64,000 nt of DNA, taken from the NCBI GenBank assembly GCA_016213785.1, contig JACQZQ010000112.1, forward strand, positions 1 through 64,000, in the 5' to 3' direction. This document shows, piece by piece, positions 34,926 to 45,388 of the stretch. The DNA comes from Acidobacteriota bacterium. Its GTDB lineage: Bacteria; Acidobacteriota; Blastocatellia; Chloracidobacteriales; JADJPF01. Within the stretch, counting starts at the first letter, position 1, and the number at the start of each line of letters is the position of its first letter. The notes under the pieces are model-generated. The model saw only the letters and a list, made by a program, of their open reading frames with translations. It had not been told where the DNA came from and did not search any database. The position numbers were made by a program, and so were the translations under genes.

Positions 34926-36032
34926 TTAGTTAGGTTCAAAAGTAGTTATATTTTGGGATTTTTCTTTATGGCGTTCTATTGCTAGCTCAATTAAACGATC
35001 TATTAACTCATTATAACTAATACCACTTGCTTCCCATAGCTTAGGATACATACTTATAGAAGTAAAACCAGGCATCGTATTTATTTCATTTAAGAACCAC
35101 TCCCCACTATCACGATCTAGGAAAAAGTCTACTCTAGCAAGCCCGCTAGCATCAATAGCTTGAAAAGCTTGGATTGCTAGCTTTTTAATTTCCATTACTT
35201 TTTCAGGAGAAAGTTTAGCTGGAATTTCAAACTGAGTTTTATTATCAATATATTTGTCATTGTAATCATAAAACTCTGCTCCAGGAATAACTTCACCAGG
35301 AAAACTTGCAATAGGCAAGTCATTGCCTAATACACTGATCTCAAACTCACGAGCATTAATACCTTTTTCTATAATGATTTTACGGTCATACTTAGCTGCT
35401 AAGTCGATTGCTTGTTCAAGTTGAGAGAGGGTTTTTGCTTTAGAAATCCCTACAGAAGACCCCAAATTAGCAGGTTTAACAAATGCAGGAAAACCAATTT
35501 CTGTTTCTATTTGTGCAAGTATTTCTCTACGGTTTTTTTCCCAGCTATTGCGTAAGCAAGAAGTAAATTTTCCTACTGGTAAATTGTTGGCACAAAATAG
35601 CTTTTTCATAACTACTTTATCCATTCCAGTAGCCGAAGCTAAAACCCCACAACCTACATAAGGAATATCTGCTAAGTCAAGCAACCCTTGAATTGTCCCA
35701 TCTTCACCATAAGTTCCATGTAGGACAGGAAAAATTACATCTAGTTTTTCTCCTTGTGAAAAATTTTCTCCTGATAATTTTACTAGCCCTTGATAGGCTG
35801 GAGCACCTACTAAAGCAACAGATTCTTTTTTAGGGTTAGACATTACTTCTTCTGGTAATAACCCTAGAGCAGCGTTTGTTGTTAGCCAGTTTCCTTCTTT
35901 AGTAATTCCTATGGGTATAACTTCATATTTGTCTTTATCTAAGGCATTTATGATGGATTTTGCAGAACGAAGTGACACTTCGTGTTCGCCTGAGCGACCA
36001 CCAAAAATCACGCCCACTCTTATCTTTGACAC
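34926..36032 (-). CDS. ddl: D-alanine--D-alanine ligase
   Basis: 368 residues, an ATP-grasp enzyme that joins two D-Ala for the peptidoglycan pentapeptide. Seen: [17 protein letters not shown] at the N-terminus, [36 protein letters not shown] (ATP-binding), and the C-terminal metal-binding [25 protein letters not shown]. The start is GTG at 36030-36032, supported by AAAGGAGA about 9 bases upstream and by the family N-terminus. It is followed by a terminator and stands 45 bases after the T2SS-F-like gene, so the two may share a transcript. Confidence 0.96.
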   Translation of the reverse strand: MSKIRVGVIFGGRSGEHEVSLRSAKSIINALDKDKYEVIPIGITKEGNWLTTNAALGLLPEEVMSNPKKESVALVGAPAYQGLVKLSGENFSQGEKLDVIFPVLHGTYGEDGTIQGLLDLADIPYVGCGVLASATGMDKVVMKKLFCANNLPVGKFTSCLRNSWEKNRREILAQIETEIGFPAFVKPANLGSSVGISKAKTLSQLEQAIDLAAKYDRKIIIEKGINAREFEISVLGNDLPIASFPGEVIPGAEFYDYNDKYIDNKTQFEIPAKLSPEKVMEIKKLAIQAFQAIDASGLARVDFFLDRDSGEWFLNEINTMPGFTSISMYPKLWEASGISYNELIDRLIELAIERHKEKSQNITTFEPN

Positions 36033-36077
36033 TATTTTTGGTCTCCTTTATTTTCTTGTTAGGCTTTTCTTGAGGCT

Positions 36078-37058
36078 TTATTGTGCCATACTGCCAATAG
36101 CACCAAAATATCCAGCATAAAAGCTAATGACAATATATGCAATGTAGGCTGCTACAAATAAATATAAAACTACTGGGAGTGCTGTTAATATTGCCTTAAA
36201 TGCTTTATCTGCTTCAAATTCATAATAACTTGCTAATTGATTAAGTATTTGGTCTATATCACCAGTTTCTTCGCCAATAGCAAATGAATTAACAAAATTT
36301 TCTGGAAATACAGTAGATGCTCTTAAACCTTCGGTTATTGTTCGTCCTTCATCTAAGGCAATTGCAATCATTCGGCTACGTTGTTCTAGGTAGGCATTTG
36401 ACATAGATTTTATTGCTAATTTAACACTACGGTGTAGGTCTACCCCGCCAGAAAAAAGTGTTGCTAAACTACGACAAAATCTAGCTATAGCTACTTTTTT
36501 TAGATTAGCTCCAAGTATAGGAACTTGTAGTAATGCATAATCCATTTTATCAGGAGCATAATTCTTAATAGCATAATGTGCTGAATAAAGTGCTGCTATG
36601 GGCATACCAATAGTAAATAACTTAGTAGATACTATGGAAACATAGGCTTCAAGTCCATCTGTAAATAAATTAACTACGGGAGGAAGCAAGATTGCGGCTG
36701 AGAGCAAAAATGTAGGATAGGCCATTGCAAGAAGGAAAATTTTTATATCTTTATATTGCTTTTCATAGAGTGCAGAGAGTCCTAAGAGTGTTTGATCTAA
36801 ACGGCCTTGAGATTCTCCTACATCAATTAGTGCTAGATCCATTTCTGAAAAAAGCGTAGGGCTTTGAGCAAGCCCTTGAGTAAGGGTATGACCGCTAAGG
36901 ACATATGCTTTAGCAAGTTCTACTGCTCGCCTTATTTTGCTATCACTAACGCCCATTGAAGCCATAGTTAAGGTTTCTGTTAAAGGTAAGCCAGAACGAT
37001 AACTTTGAGCCATTTTGTCATAAAATAATGCAATTTCTTTATTTCTATTTATCCACAT
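36078..37058 (-). CDS. Type II secretion / pilus inner-membrane protein, GspF/PilC-like
   Basis: 326 residues with two repeats of the T2SS-F domain (about 5-130 and 195-318), each with the conserved FYDKMAQSYRSGLPLTETL or FCRRSLATLFSGGVDLHRSV-type helix. Three membrane segments lie at about 100-125, 145-165 and 295-320. It lacks the about 70-residue cytoplasmic N-terminal part of full PilC/GspF proteins. GEETGDIDQILNQLASYYE is a typical family stretch. In those systems the protein forms the membrane platform turned by the assembly ATPase. No ATPase or pilin gene is adjacent. Confidence 0.85.
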   Translation of the reverse strand: MWINRNKEIALFYDKMAQSYRSGLPLTETLTMASMGVSDSKIRRAVELAKAYVLSGHTLTQGLAQSPTLFSEMDLALIDVGESQGRLDQTLLGLSALYEKQYKDIKIFLLAMAYPTFLLSAAILLPPVVNLFTDGLEAYVSIVSTKLFTIGMPIAALYSAHYAIKNYAPDKMDYALLQVPILGANLKKVAIARFCRSLATLFSGGVDLHRSVKLAIKSMSNAYLEQRSRMIAIALDEGRTITEGLRASTVFPENFVNSFAIGEETGDIDQILNQLASYYEFEADKAFKAILTALPVVLYLFVAAYIAYIVISFYAGYFGAIGSMAQ

Positions 37059-37256
37059 ATATTTACTCTATTCTAAAAATTATAAATAAGCTTAAAGAGT
37101 AAACTCCAAAAAGGCTAGTAAGTTGCAAAAATAGACTGTAGCCCCAAAAAAGATAAAGGGCAAGGAATTTGAGGAATAATTAGAAGAAATATTTTAGGAG
37201 TTAATAAGAAAAATTCTTAGCAAAATATTGATCTTTAAAGTAGCTCTATAATTATA

Positions 37257-38492
37257 TTATTCATAACGAAGTGCTTCTACTGGATCAATATAAGCGGCTT
37301 TAACAGCAGGCCAAAGCCCTGCCACTAACCCTATCCCTAGAGAAAGTGAGAATCCTAGTATCATTGCCCAGGTAGGCACATAACTAGGTAAAAGTGCATT
37401 AAGTATTAAACTGATAAGCTGGCCTACAATAATTCCTATTACTCCGCCTAAACCTGTTAACATCATTGCTTCGGTTAAAAATTGAATAATAATGTTGCGA
37501 CGACGAGCACCTATTGCTCGACGAATCCCTATTTCGCGGGTTCGCTCTGTTACTGACACTAACATTATATTCATTACCCCTACACCGCCTACAAGCAGGC
37601 CAAAGCCAGAAATAGGAACAACTATAAGTGCCATTACTGCGGTAATTGATTGGAATTGCTCAATAATTGAGCTTGAGGTATTAATTTCAAAACTATCAGG
37701 CGCATTGATTGGTACTTTACGACGTTTTCTAAGGAGTTCTGTAATATCTTCTTTCATTTTTTCAAATTGACCTGCCTTTGCACGTGCAGAAATAACATGC
37801 TCATCTTGTGATGGATAAAAGGTACGAAAAACATCATAAGGGATTAAAACTAAGCTATCTTCAAAGCGATCTTCACCAAAACTTGCTTTGGTTTTTTCCA
37901 TTACCCCAATTACCCTAAATTTCTCTCCTTTTATAGTGATCTCTTTTTCCATAGGATCTATATTAGGAAATAAGCTACTAGCAATATTGCTACCAATTAC
38001 ACAAACATGAACTCGGTGTTCTTCTTCTGCTTGAGTAAAAAAACGACCAGCACTTAATAGATAACCTCTTGAATCTAAGTAAGATGACCAAACACCACGT
38101 AAATTAGGTTGTTGGGCTTGTTGAGAGCGATATTTGATTATAGGTGGTAGATCATCATCAGGAAACATTGAAACAGAAGCAGCCAACACACTAGGCAAGT
38201 CTCTAATTGCTCCACCATCCTCTTTAGTTAAGACTTTACGCTTACGTTCTTCTTCATCAGGTGGGCCAAAACGAGGCCCAAACTTAAAACGAGCTACATA
38301 AACTGTATTAGTTCCAAACTCTTCTACAATTTGGGCTACTCGCTGATTCATACCTGTTAAAATAGATGAAACAGCAATAACTGTTGTTGTTGCAACAATT
38401 ATACCTAGGATTGTTAAAGCAGAACGAAACTTATTACTAAGTAATGTTGAGATAGAAAGTTTAACGACTTCGAGTAATTCAAGACTTTTCAT
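37257..38492 (-). CDS. MacB/FtsX-type ABC transporter permease (second of pair)
   Basis: 411 residues. Architecture of MacB-like permeases: one N-terminal membrane helix (about 18-45), a large periplasmic MacB_PCD domain (about 50-270) and three C-terminal helices in an FtsX domain. The conserved cytoplasmic stretch MNIMLVSVTERTREIGIRRAIGARRRNI precedes the last helices, and the protein ends in PVEALRYE, as is usual. Such permeases couple ATP hydrolysis to extrusion or lipoprotein movement. It lies 37 bases after the paralogous permease gene on the same strand. No ATP-binding subunit is next to it. Confidence 0.92.
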   Translation of the reverse strand: MKSLELLEVVKLSISTLLSNKFRSALTILGIIVATTTVIAVSSILTGMNQRVAQIVEEFGTNTVYVARFKFGPRFGPPDEEERKRKVLTKEDGGAIRDLPSVLAASVSMFPDDDLPPIIKYRSQQAQQPNLRGVWSSYLDSRGYLLSAGRFFTQAEEEHRVHVCVIGSNIASSLFPNIDPMEKEITIKGEKFRVIGVMEKTKASFGEDRFEDSLVLIPYDVFRTFYPSQDEHVISARAKAGQFEKMKEDITELLRKRRKVPINAPDSFEINTSSSIIEQFQSITAVMALIVVPISGFGLLVGGVGVMNIMLVSVTERTREIGIRRAIGARRRNIIIQFLTEAMMLTGLGGVIGIIVGQLISLILNALLPSYVPTWAMILGFSLSLGIGLVAGLWPAVKAAYIDPVEALRYE

Positions 38493-38529
38493 AATTTTTT
38501 ATAAATTTCTATAAATTAAAAATACTTAA

Positions 38530-39750
38530 CTATTCTTGGCGAAGTGCAACAATAGGATCAAGTTTGGCTGCTTTCCAAGCTGGGTAAATTCCAAAAATTA
38601 TTCCTACACTAGTTGAAGTTGATAGAGCCATTATTACGGCTGAAACAGGCATAGACATTGGAAGTGGGGTAAGTAGAGGAATTATTTTTGTTAAGCTATA
38701 AGCAATTGCTAAACCTAAAAAACCTCCTGCAACAGACATCATTATTGATTCAGCTAAAAACTGCCATAAAATATCACGGCGCTTAGCTCCTAGAGATTTT
38801 CTTACTCCTATTTCTCTGGTTCGTTCAGTAACAGACACTAGCATAATATTCATAATTACTATACCACCTACTACAAGAGAAATAGCTGCAATACCAACTG
38901 CTACAATACTTAAAACTTCAGTAATTTGAGTAAAGAAGTTACGAAAAGAGTCTGCTGAACGCATTCCAAAATCGTCTTTGTCATTATATTTTAAGTGATG
39001 TCTAGACCTTAAAACTAAACGAGCTTGGTCTTCTACTTGCTCAAGCGCTACATCGCTTTGAGCACGTACATGAATACTAATAGATTCTCTAGAACCATAA
39101 ATTTTTTGGTAAGTCGATATAGGGATAATTACATAAAGATCTTGTGGTTGACCAAAGGTTGAGCCAATTTCTTTAGCTACACCAATAACTTGGAAGGGTA
39201 AGTTATTAATTTTAATTTCTTTACCTATAGGATCTAGATTTGCGTAAAGTTTTTTTGCAATATCTGAGCCAATAAAACAAACATTTCTTCGGTGCTCTAC
39301 ATCAACTTCGTTAACATATCGCCCATTTTCAACTTGTTTACTATCAATATAGGCCATGTTAGCTGTTGCTCCCATAAGCCCAATATTTTTTAAGAAAAAA
39401 TTGCCATATTTTACTTCTGCTCCTCCATAAACCATTGAGCCTACTGCTTCAGCACCAGGAGAACCATCTTTAATTGCAGTGAGGTCTGATAAATCTAAGT
39501 CTTTATTACGCTTTACTGCATCTATATATTCTTGATAACTAGTGATAAGCCCAAATTTATCAATAACAAAGGTATTTGATCCAAGGTCTTCCACTTTAGT
39601 TGTAACATAAATAGTTGCACCTTCAATTAAAGACATTACTCCTACTACTGCTACAATACCTATAATAATTCCTATTAGAGTTAAAAAGGTACGTAATTTA
39701 TGTGCTCTAAGAGAACTTGCAGCCATACGTAAGGCTTCAAAAAAACGCAT
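38530..39750 (-). CDS. MacB/FtsX-type ABC transporter permease (first of pair)
   Basis: About 406 residues from MRFFEALRMAASSLRAHKLRTFLTLIG; a Met at 39834 would add 28 residues not seen in the family, and AAGGAA lies 11 bases before 39750. Same plan as its neighbour: N-terminal helix, MacB_PCD periplasmic domain, IMLVSVTERTREIGVRKSLGAKRRDI, three C-terminal helices, ending PIVALRQE. The two products are clearly paralogous and probably form a heterodimer. The ATPase must be encoded elsewhere. The gene is divergent from queA. Confidence 0.9.
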   Translation of the reverse strand: MRFFEALRMAASSLRAHKLRTFLTLIGIIIGIVAVVGVMSLIEGATIYVTTKVEDLGSNTFVIDKFGLITSYQEYIDAVKRNKDLDLSDLTAIKDGSPGAEAVGSMVYGGAEVKYGNFFLKNIGLMGATANMAYIDSKQVENGRYVNEVDVEHRRNVCFIGSDIAKKLYANLDPIGKEIKINNLPFQVIGVAKEIGSTFGQPQDLYVIIPISTYQKIYGSRESISIHVRAQSDVALEQVEDQARLVLRSRHHLKYNDKDDFGMRSADSFRNFFTQITEVLSIVAVGIAAISLVVGGIVIMNIMLVSVTERTREIGVRKSLGAKRRDILWQFLAESIMMSVAGGFLGLAIAYSLTKIIPLLTPLPMSMPVSAVIMALSTSTSVGIIFGIYPAWKAAKLDPIVALRQE

Positions 39751-39984
39751 AAACTTATTATTCCTTAATTTTAAGTAGAAGAAAGTTACATAACGGAGTT
39801 TGATTGTAGTCATCAACGCAAGACTTAAAAGCAAAGTTCCGCGTTTATCGCTTTTCTTAAGTGTAGTGATTGCAATATATATTGATCTAGCTTTCCTAAA
39901 AGGTTTTATTGTGCTTAAGATTTTAAATAAAACTTAAAATATCCCAAGTGTTGTAGTCTTTGAAAAAATTAAGGAATAAATATT

Positions 39985-41037
39985 TTGCATATTTTAGAAT
40001 TTGATTATCACTTACCCACAGAATTAATTGCTCAACAGCCTGCCCTAAAGCGTGATGGCTCGCGTATGGTGGTTGTAGAGAAAGAAAAAAACTCTTTTTA
40101 TGATAGTAATTTTGCTAATTTGCCAGAACTTTTAAGGGAAAACGACTGTCTTGTGTTAAATGATACAAAAGTCTTTCCTGCAAGATTAAAAGGCACTAGG
40201 GCGGGTTTTTTTGCTCAAGTTGAGATTTTTCTAGTTCGTCGCTTAGAAAATAATAGAGATCTTTGGGAGGCTTTGGTTAAACCGGGTCGCGCTCTTCGTG
40301 TAGGCTATGAAGCCATTTTTGGTGAAAATGAACTAACTGCAAAAATAATAGAATCGCTTCCTAATGGTCGGCGTATAGTAGAATTTACTAGCCAAACTCC
40401 TGAAACAGTAGATTACTTGATTGATAAACTAGGGCTAACTCCTTTACCTCCTTATATTAAACGTGAGTCAGCAGCAGAAGCAAGATTTGATGTAGCACGC
40501 TATCAAACCGTTTATGCAGAGGCAAGAGGCGCTATTGCCGCACCTACTGCGGGGCTACATTTTACACCTGAAGTACTAGAAAAAATTCAATCTAAAGGGA
40601 TAAAAATAACTAAAATAACTCACCATGTAGGCTATGGAACTTTTCAACCTGTAAGAGTAGAGAATATTACTGAGCATTTAATTGAAGCAGAGCATGCAAT
40701 TATTTCATCATCATCATCGGAAATTATTAACCAAACCAAAAAAAATGGTGGGCGAGTTATTGCAATTGGTACAACTACAACACGGGCTTTAGAATCAGCA
40801 GCCAATGACTTAGGAGAAACTCAAGCAGGTCAGTATGTTACAGAGCTTTTTATTTACCCAGGTTATAAATTTAAGATAATTGATGGGTTATTAACAAATT
40901 TCCATTTACCAAAATCATCGCTTTTAATGCTAGTATCAGCTTTTGCAGGTCATAAACTTGTTATGTCAGCCTATAAACACGCAGTTGAAGCTAAATATAA
41001 GTTTTATAGCTATGGTGACTGTATGTTTTTATACTAA
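39985..41037 (+). CDS. queA: S-adenosylmethionine:tRNA ribosyltransferase-isomerase QueA
   Basis: 350 residues. QueA transfers the ribosyl part of SAM to 7-aminomethyl-7-deazaguanine in tRNA, giving epoxyqueuosine. Family motifs: FDYHLPTELIAQQP at the start, CLVLNDTKVFPARLKG, RYQTVYAEARGAIAAPTAGLHFT, ITHHVGYGTFQPVR, HAIISS and NFHLPKSSLLMLVSAF. The start is TTG at 39985 with AAGGA 9 bases upstream, giving a normal N-terminus; no ATG lies nearby. No preQ1 riboswitch could be recognised in the 150-base leader. acs follows 39 bases later with its own good ribosome site. Confidence 0.96.
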   Translation: MHILEFDYHLPTELIAQQPALKRDGSRMVVVEKEKNSFYDSNFANLPELLRENDCLVLNDTKVFPARLKGTRAGFFAQVEIFLVRRLENNRDLWEALVKPGRALRVGYEAIFGENELTAKIIESLPNGRRIVEFTSQTPETVDYLIDKLGLTPLPPYIKRESAAEARFDVARYQTVYAEARGAIAAPTAGLHFTPEVLEKIQSKGIKITKITHHVGYGTFQPVRVENITEHLIEAEHAIISSSSSEIINQTKKNGGRVIAIGTTTTRALESAANDLGETQAGQYVTELFIYPGYKFKIIDGLLTNFHLPKSSLLMLVSAFAGHKLVMSAYKHAVEAKYKFYSYGDCMFLY

Positions 41038-41076
41038 AAATACTAAAAAATAAGAATTATTAAGGAGACTTAAACT

Positions 41077-43035
41077 ATGTCACACCCAGCTAGTGATATT
41101 ACTTCAGTACTAAAAGAGGGAAGAGTATTTTCTCCTAGTAGTGAATTTAGTCAAAATGCACATATTAAAAGCTTTGCAGAATATGAGGAAATATATAATC
41201 GTGCAGCTAATGATCCAGAAGGTTTTTGGTCAGAAATTGCTAAAGAATTAGAATGGTTTAGCCCCTGGGAAAAAGTCTTAGACTGGCAACTTCCTTTTGC
41301 TAAATGGTTTGTGGGTGGAAAACTAAATATTTCTCATAACTGTTTAGACCGACACTTAAAGACTTGGCGTAAAAATAAAGCTGCAATTATTTGGGAAGGT
41401 GAGCCGGGCGAAAGCCGAATATTAACCTATCAAGCGCTACATCGTGAAGTTTGCCGTTTTGCTAATGCATTAAAAGCGCATGGAATTGAAAAAGGCGACC
41501 GTGTAGCTATTTATATGCCTATGATTCCTGAACTTGCCATTGCAATGCTAGCTTGTGCTCGAATTGGTGCTACTCATAGTGTGGTTTTTGGTGGTTTTTC
41601 TGCTAATGCGTTAAAAGACCGTATTAATGATGCTCAAGCGAAAGCCGTAATTACTGCTGATGGCGGTTATCGTCGCGGTCAAGAACTTCCACTTAAACCC
41701 GCTGTTGATGAGGCTTTAGAAGACTGTCCAACTATTAAGCAAGTTTTTGTGTATCGTCGTACTAATAACCAGTTTATTACTATGAAAGAAGGCCGTGATC
41801 ATTGGTGGCATGACGTGGTGGCTAATGTTTCAGACCATTGCGAAGCCGAGCAACTTGATTCTGAGCACCCACTTTTTATTCTTTATACTTCTGGCACTAC
41901 TGGAAAACCTAAAGGCATACTTCATACAACTGGAGGCTATTCGGTAAGTACTTATATTACAACTAAATGGGTTTTTGACTTAAAAGAAGAAGATACTTAT
42001 TGGTGTACTGCTGATATTGGTTGGGTGACAGGGCATAGCTATATTGTCTATGGCCCGCTTTCTAATGGTGCAACTTCACTTATGTATGAAGGTGCACCTA
42101 ATTGGCCTTATCCAGACCGTTTTTGGAACCTTATTGATAAATATCAAGTTAATATTTTCTATACTGCCCCTACAGCTATTAGAGCTTTTATTAAATGGGG
42201 AGAAGAATGGCCTAAACGCCACTCTCTAGCTAGTTTAAGGCTTTTAGGTACAGTAGGAGAACCTATTAATCCCGAAGCTTGGATGTGGTATCACAAATTA
42301 ATTGGTAAGGAAAAATGCCCAATTGTTGATACTTGGTGGCAAACAGAAACAGGTGCAATTATGATAACACCTTTGCCAGGAGCAACCCCTACTGTTCCAG
42401 GTTCAGCAACTCGTCCTTTCCCAGGTATTATTATGGATGTAGTGACTAAAAAAGGTGAATCTGTGCCTGATAATGTTGGGGGATATTTGGTTATTAAAAA
42501 ACCTTGGCCGTCAATGCTACGCACCATTTATGGTGATGATGAGAGATATAAACAACAATATTGGAGTGAAATTCCTGGGTGTTATTTTGCTGGTGATGGT
42601 GCTAGGCGTGATGAGCGTGGCTATTTTTGGATAATGGGGCGAGTAGATGATGTATTAAATGTTTCTGGGCATCGACTTAGTACTATGGAAATAGAGAGCG
42701 CTTTAGTTAGCCATCCTGCTGTAGCCGAAGCTGCTGCTGTAGGTCGCCCAGATCCTCTTAAAGGCGAAGCCGTAGCAGTTTTTGTTACTCTAGAAGGTGG
42801 TCGCAAAGGTTCCGAAGACCTTAAACAAGAACTTCGTGAACATGTAGCAAAAGAAATTGGCGCACTTGCTAAACCTGATGATATTCGTTTTACAGACGCT
42901 CTTCCTAAAACTCGTAGTGGTAAGATTATGAGGCGACTCTTAAGAGAAATTGCCGCAGGTAGTGAAACTATAGGCGATACAACCACGTTAGAAGATATTT
43001 CTATACTAGCAAAACTACGCGAGGATGAAGAATAG
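41077..43035 (+). CDS. acs: Acetyl-CoA synthetase (AMP-forming)
   Basis: 652 residues, full length. It activates acetate with ATP and CoA through acetyl-AMP. Seen: an N-terminal ACAS region ([20 protein letters not shown]), the P-loop [31 protein letters not shown] (adenine pocket), [21 protein letters not shown] (hinge) and the acetylation-regulated Lys (about 616) in [18 protein letters not shown] lies 9 bases before the ATG. It fits scavenging of acetate or assimilation of fermentation products. Confidence 0.96.
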   Translation: MSHPASDITSVLKEGRVFSPSSEFSQNAHIKSFAEYEEIYNRAANDPEGFWSEIAKELEWFSPWEKVLDWQLPFAKWFVGGKLNISHNCLDRHLKTWRKNKAAIIWEGEPGESRILTYQALHREVCRFANALKAHGIEKGDRVAIYMPMIPELAIAMLACARIGATHSVVFGGFSANALKDRINDAQAKAVITADGGYRRGQELPLKPAVDEALEDCPTIKQVFVYRRTNNQFITMKEGRDHWWHDVVANVSDHCEAEQLDSEHPLFILYTSGTTGKPKGILHTTGGYSVSTYITTKWVFDLKEEDTYWCTADIGWVTGHSYIVYGPLSNGATSLMYEGAPNWPYPDRFWNLIDKYQVNIFYTAPTAIRAFIKWGEEWPKRHSLASLRLLGTVGEPINPEAWMWYHKLIGKEKCPIVDTWWQTETGAIMITPLPGATPTVPGSATRPFPGIIMDVVTKKGESVPDNVGGYLVIKKPWPSMLRTIYGDDERYKQQYWSEIPGCYFAGDGARRDERGYFWIMGRVDDVLNVSGHRLSTMEIESALVSHPAVAEAAAVGRPDPLKGEAVAVFVTLEGGRKGSEDLKQELREHVAKEIGALAKPDDIRFTDALPKTRSGKIMRRLLREIAAGSETIGDTTTLEDISILAKLREDEE

Positions 43036-43152
43036 ATACTAATAAAGTTTTAGAAGTTTTAAGATAGACTTTTAATCTTATAAAAGCCTTGTAAATACAA
43101 GCAATGATTGAGAATAGTTTAGAATTATATATAACTTAAAAAGGGGGCAAAT

Positions 43153-45366
43153 ATGCAGACAAATAGTAACGAATATAAACATCATCGTAGCTGTAACTTA
43201 TGCGAAGCTATGTGTGGTGTTGAAATCACTCTAGCAGATAAGAAAATTATCAGTATTCGTGGGGATAAAGACGATCCCTTTAGCAAAGGACATATTTGTC
43301 CTAAAGTTGTAGCATTAGAAGACCTTTATAATGATAAGGATAGGCTTAAATATCCGGTTCGTCGTACTTCTAATGGTTGGGAAAAAATTTCTTGGACAGA
43401 GGCTTTTGATGAGGTAGCAAAACAGCTTAAAAGCGTTCAGTCTCGTTATGGTAATAGTGCAGTAGGCGTATATTTTGGTAATCCTACGATTCATAATTAT
43501 GGGACTACGCTTTTTGGCCCAATGTTTTTTGCTAGTTTACATACAAAAAACAAATTCTCTGCTACTTCTGTTGACCAATTAACTCACCATATTGCTAGTT
43601 ATTTTATGTTTGGACATCAGCTTTTGCTGCCTGTTGCTGATATAGAGCGTACAGACTTTATGTTGATTTTAGGTGCTAATCCAGTTGTTTCTAATGGAAG
43701 TCTTTTAACTGCTCCAGATATGGCAGGAAAATTAAAAGCACTTCGTAAACGTGGAGGAAAAGTAGTTTTAGTTGACCCTCGACGAACAGAAACAGCACGT
43801 CTAGCTAGTGAGCACTTATTTATTCGACCTGGAACAGATGTTTTTTTACTACTTGCAATACTTAATGTAATATTTAAAGAAAATTTAGTTAATCTTGGAC
43901 GCTTAGCTGCTTTTACAGATGGCCTTAAAATAGTTAAAAAAGCCGTAGCAGATTTCCCACCAGAAAAAGTAGCAGAAATAACAGGTATTGCTCAAAATAA
44001 AATCCAAGAACTTGCTAGAAGTTTTGCTAAAGCTAAAACAGCCGTTTGCTATGGAAGAATGGGTGTTTCAACTCAAGAGTTTGGCGGTGTTTGTCAATGG
44101 CTAATAAATGTATTAAATATTGTTACTGGTAATCTAGATAAAGTAGGTGGAGCGCTTTTTACACTTCCTGCCTTTGATCCTATTACTGCTCCAGAATCTT
44201 TAGCCCCTAAAGGTAGTTATGGGCGTTGGCATAGTCGAGTAAGAAAATTACCAGAATTTGCAGGGGAACTCCCCTCAGTTGCTTTAGCAGAAGAAATTTT
44301 AACTCCAGGAAAAAATCAAATTAAAGCACTAGTAACTTCTGCTGGTAATCCTGTTTTATCAACCCCTAATGGTCAACAGCTTGATAGCGCTTTTGCTAGT
44401 CTAGAGTTTATGGTTTCAATTGACTTTTATATTAATGAGACTACTAGACATGCTCATATTATTTTGCCTCCAACCGTAGCTTTAGAACATGATAACTATG
44501 ATCTAGCGCTTAGTTTATTAGCGGTTGAAAATGTGGCTAAATATTCGCCCGTTTTATTTGAGCCAGATAGTAATCAGCGCCATGACTGGCAGATTTACCT
44601 AGAACTACAATCAAGAATGGAATCTAAAGGTGGTTTAAGTGATGTAGTTGCCCAAGTTAAAAAACAAGTTATGAGCTATTTAGGCCCATCAGGAATGCTA
44701 GACTTAGGGCTACAATTTGGCCCTTATGGAACAAAATTTAATCCATTTTCTAGCGGTCTAAGCTTAAATAAACTAAAAGAGACTCCTCATGGTGTTAGTT
44801 TTGGACAACTTGAGCCATGTTTACCAGAGCGTTTATTTACTCCTGCTAAAACTATAAAACTAGCCCCAGAAATTTATATTAAAGACTTAAAACGTGTTAA
44901 AGAAAAACTTACTTCTATAAAGACTGATGGGCTATTTTTAATTGGCCGTCGTCAATTGAGTAGTAGTAACTCGTGGCTTCATAATAGTTTACGCTTAGTT
45001 AAAGGCCGTCCTAAATGTGTTTTATTAATTAATCCAGAAGATGCTTCTAAAAGAAATATTACTAATGGTCAGACTGTAGTTGTTTCTTCAAGGGTTGGAA
45101 GAATTGAAATACCTGTTGAAATAAGCGAAGAGATGATGTTAGGAGTTGTTAGTATTCCTCATGGTTGGGGACATAATCGCAGTAATGTAGAATTATCTGT
45201 AGCTAAAGAACATGCAGGAGCAAGTCTTAATGATCTTACAGATGAATTAGCTATAGATGCTGTTTCAGGGACAGCCGCTTTTAGCGGGGTTTCTGTTGAA
45301 GTTGAGGCTGTTAGTAACAGGGCTTATAATCGAGAATTACTTGAAAGCTTAAAAGCTTCTGATTAA
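43153..45366 (+). CDS. Molybdopterin-dependent oxidoreductase (BisC/FdhF-like, stand-alone)
   Basis: 737 residues. The N-terminus has a 4Fe-4S site C14, C17, C21 and C49 (CNLCEAMCGVEI ... GHICPK). The molybdopterin domains show FMLILGANPVVSNGS, VVLVDPRRTETARLASEHLFIRPGTD, and a C-terminal dinucleotide-binding domain (LFLIGRRQLSSSNSWLHN, VSIPHGWGHN). There is no Tat or other signal peptide, so it is probably cytoplasmic. At the place where formate dehydrogenases carry Cys or Sec there is SATSVDQLTHH, suggesting a different metal ligand. No electron-transfer or membrane subunit gene is adjacent. The substrate cannot be named. Confidence 0.85.
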   Translation: MQTNSNEYKHHRSCNLCEAMCGVEITLADKKIISIRGDKDDPFSKGHICPKVVALEDLYNDKDRLKYPVRRTSNGWEKISWTEAFDEVAKQLKSVQSRYGNSAVGVYFGNPTIHNYGTTLFGPMFFASLHTKNKFSATSVDQLTHHIASYFMFGHQLLLPVADIERTDFMLILGANPVVSNGSLLTAPDMAGKLKALRKRGGKVVLVDPRRTETARLASEHLFIRPGTDVFLLLAILNVIFKENLVNLGRLAAFTDGLKIVKKAVADFPPEKVAEITGIAQNKIQELARSFAKAKTAVCYGRMGVSTQEFGGVCQWLINVLNIVTGNLDKVGGALFTLPAFDPITAPESLAPKGSYGRWHSRVRKLPEFAGELPSVALAEEILTPGKNQIKALVTSAGNPVLSTPNGQQLDSAFASLEFMVSIDFYINETTRHAHIILPPTVALEHDNYDLALSLLAVENVAKYSPVLFEPDSNQRHDWQIYLELQSRMESKGGLSDVVAQVKKQVMSYLGPSGMLDLGLQFGPYGTKFNPFSSGLSLNKLKETPHGVSFGQLEPCLPERLFTPAKTIKLAPEIYIKDLKRVKEKLTSIKTDGLFLIGRRQLSSSNSWLHNSLRLVKGRPKCVLLINPEDASKRNITNGQTVVVSSRVGRIEIPVEISEEMMLGVVSIPHGWGHNRSNVELSVAKEHAGASLNDLTDELAIDAVSGTAAFSGVSVEVEAVSNRAYNRELLESLKASD

Positions 45367-45388
45367 AAGCTTAAAAGCTAAAATTTAA

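Noticed and set aside
39835..39984. preQ1 riboswitch upstream of queA
   Set aside because: No compact C-rich hairpin with an A-rich tail overlapping the ribosome site was seen.
42621..42986. 121-residue minus-strand frame inside acs
   Set aside because: Fully overlaps the conserved C-terminal domain of acetyl-CoA synthetase on the other strand; composition is Ser/Arg-rich noise.
45341..45385. AAGCTTAAAAGC direct repeats as a terminator between convergent genes
   Set aside because: They form only short self-complementary AAGCTT units without a stable stem or T run.
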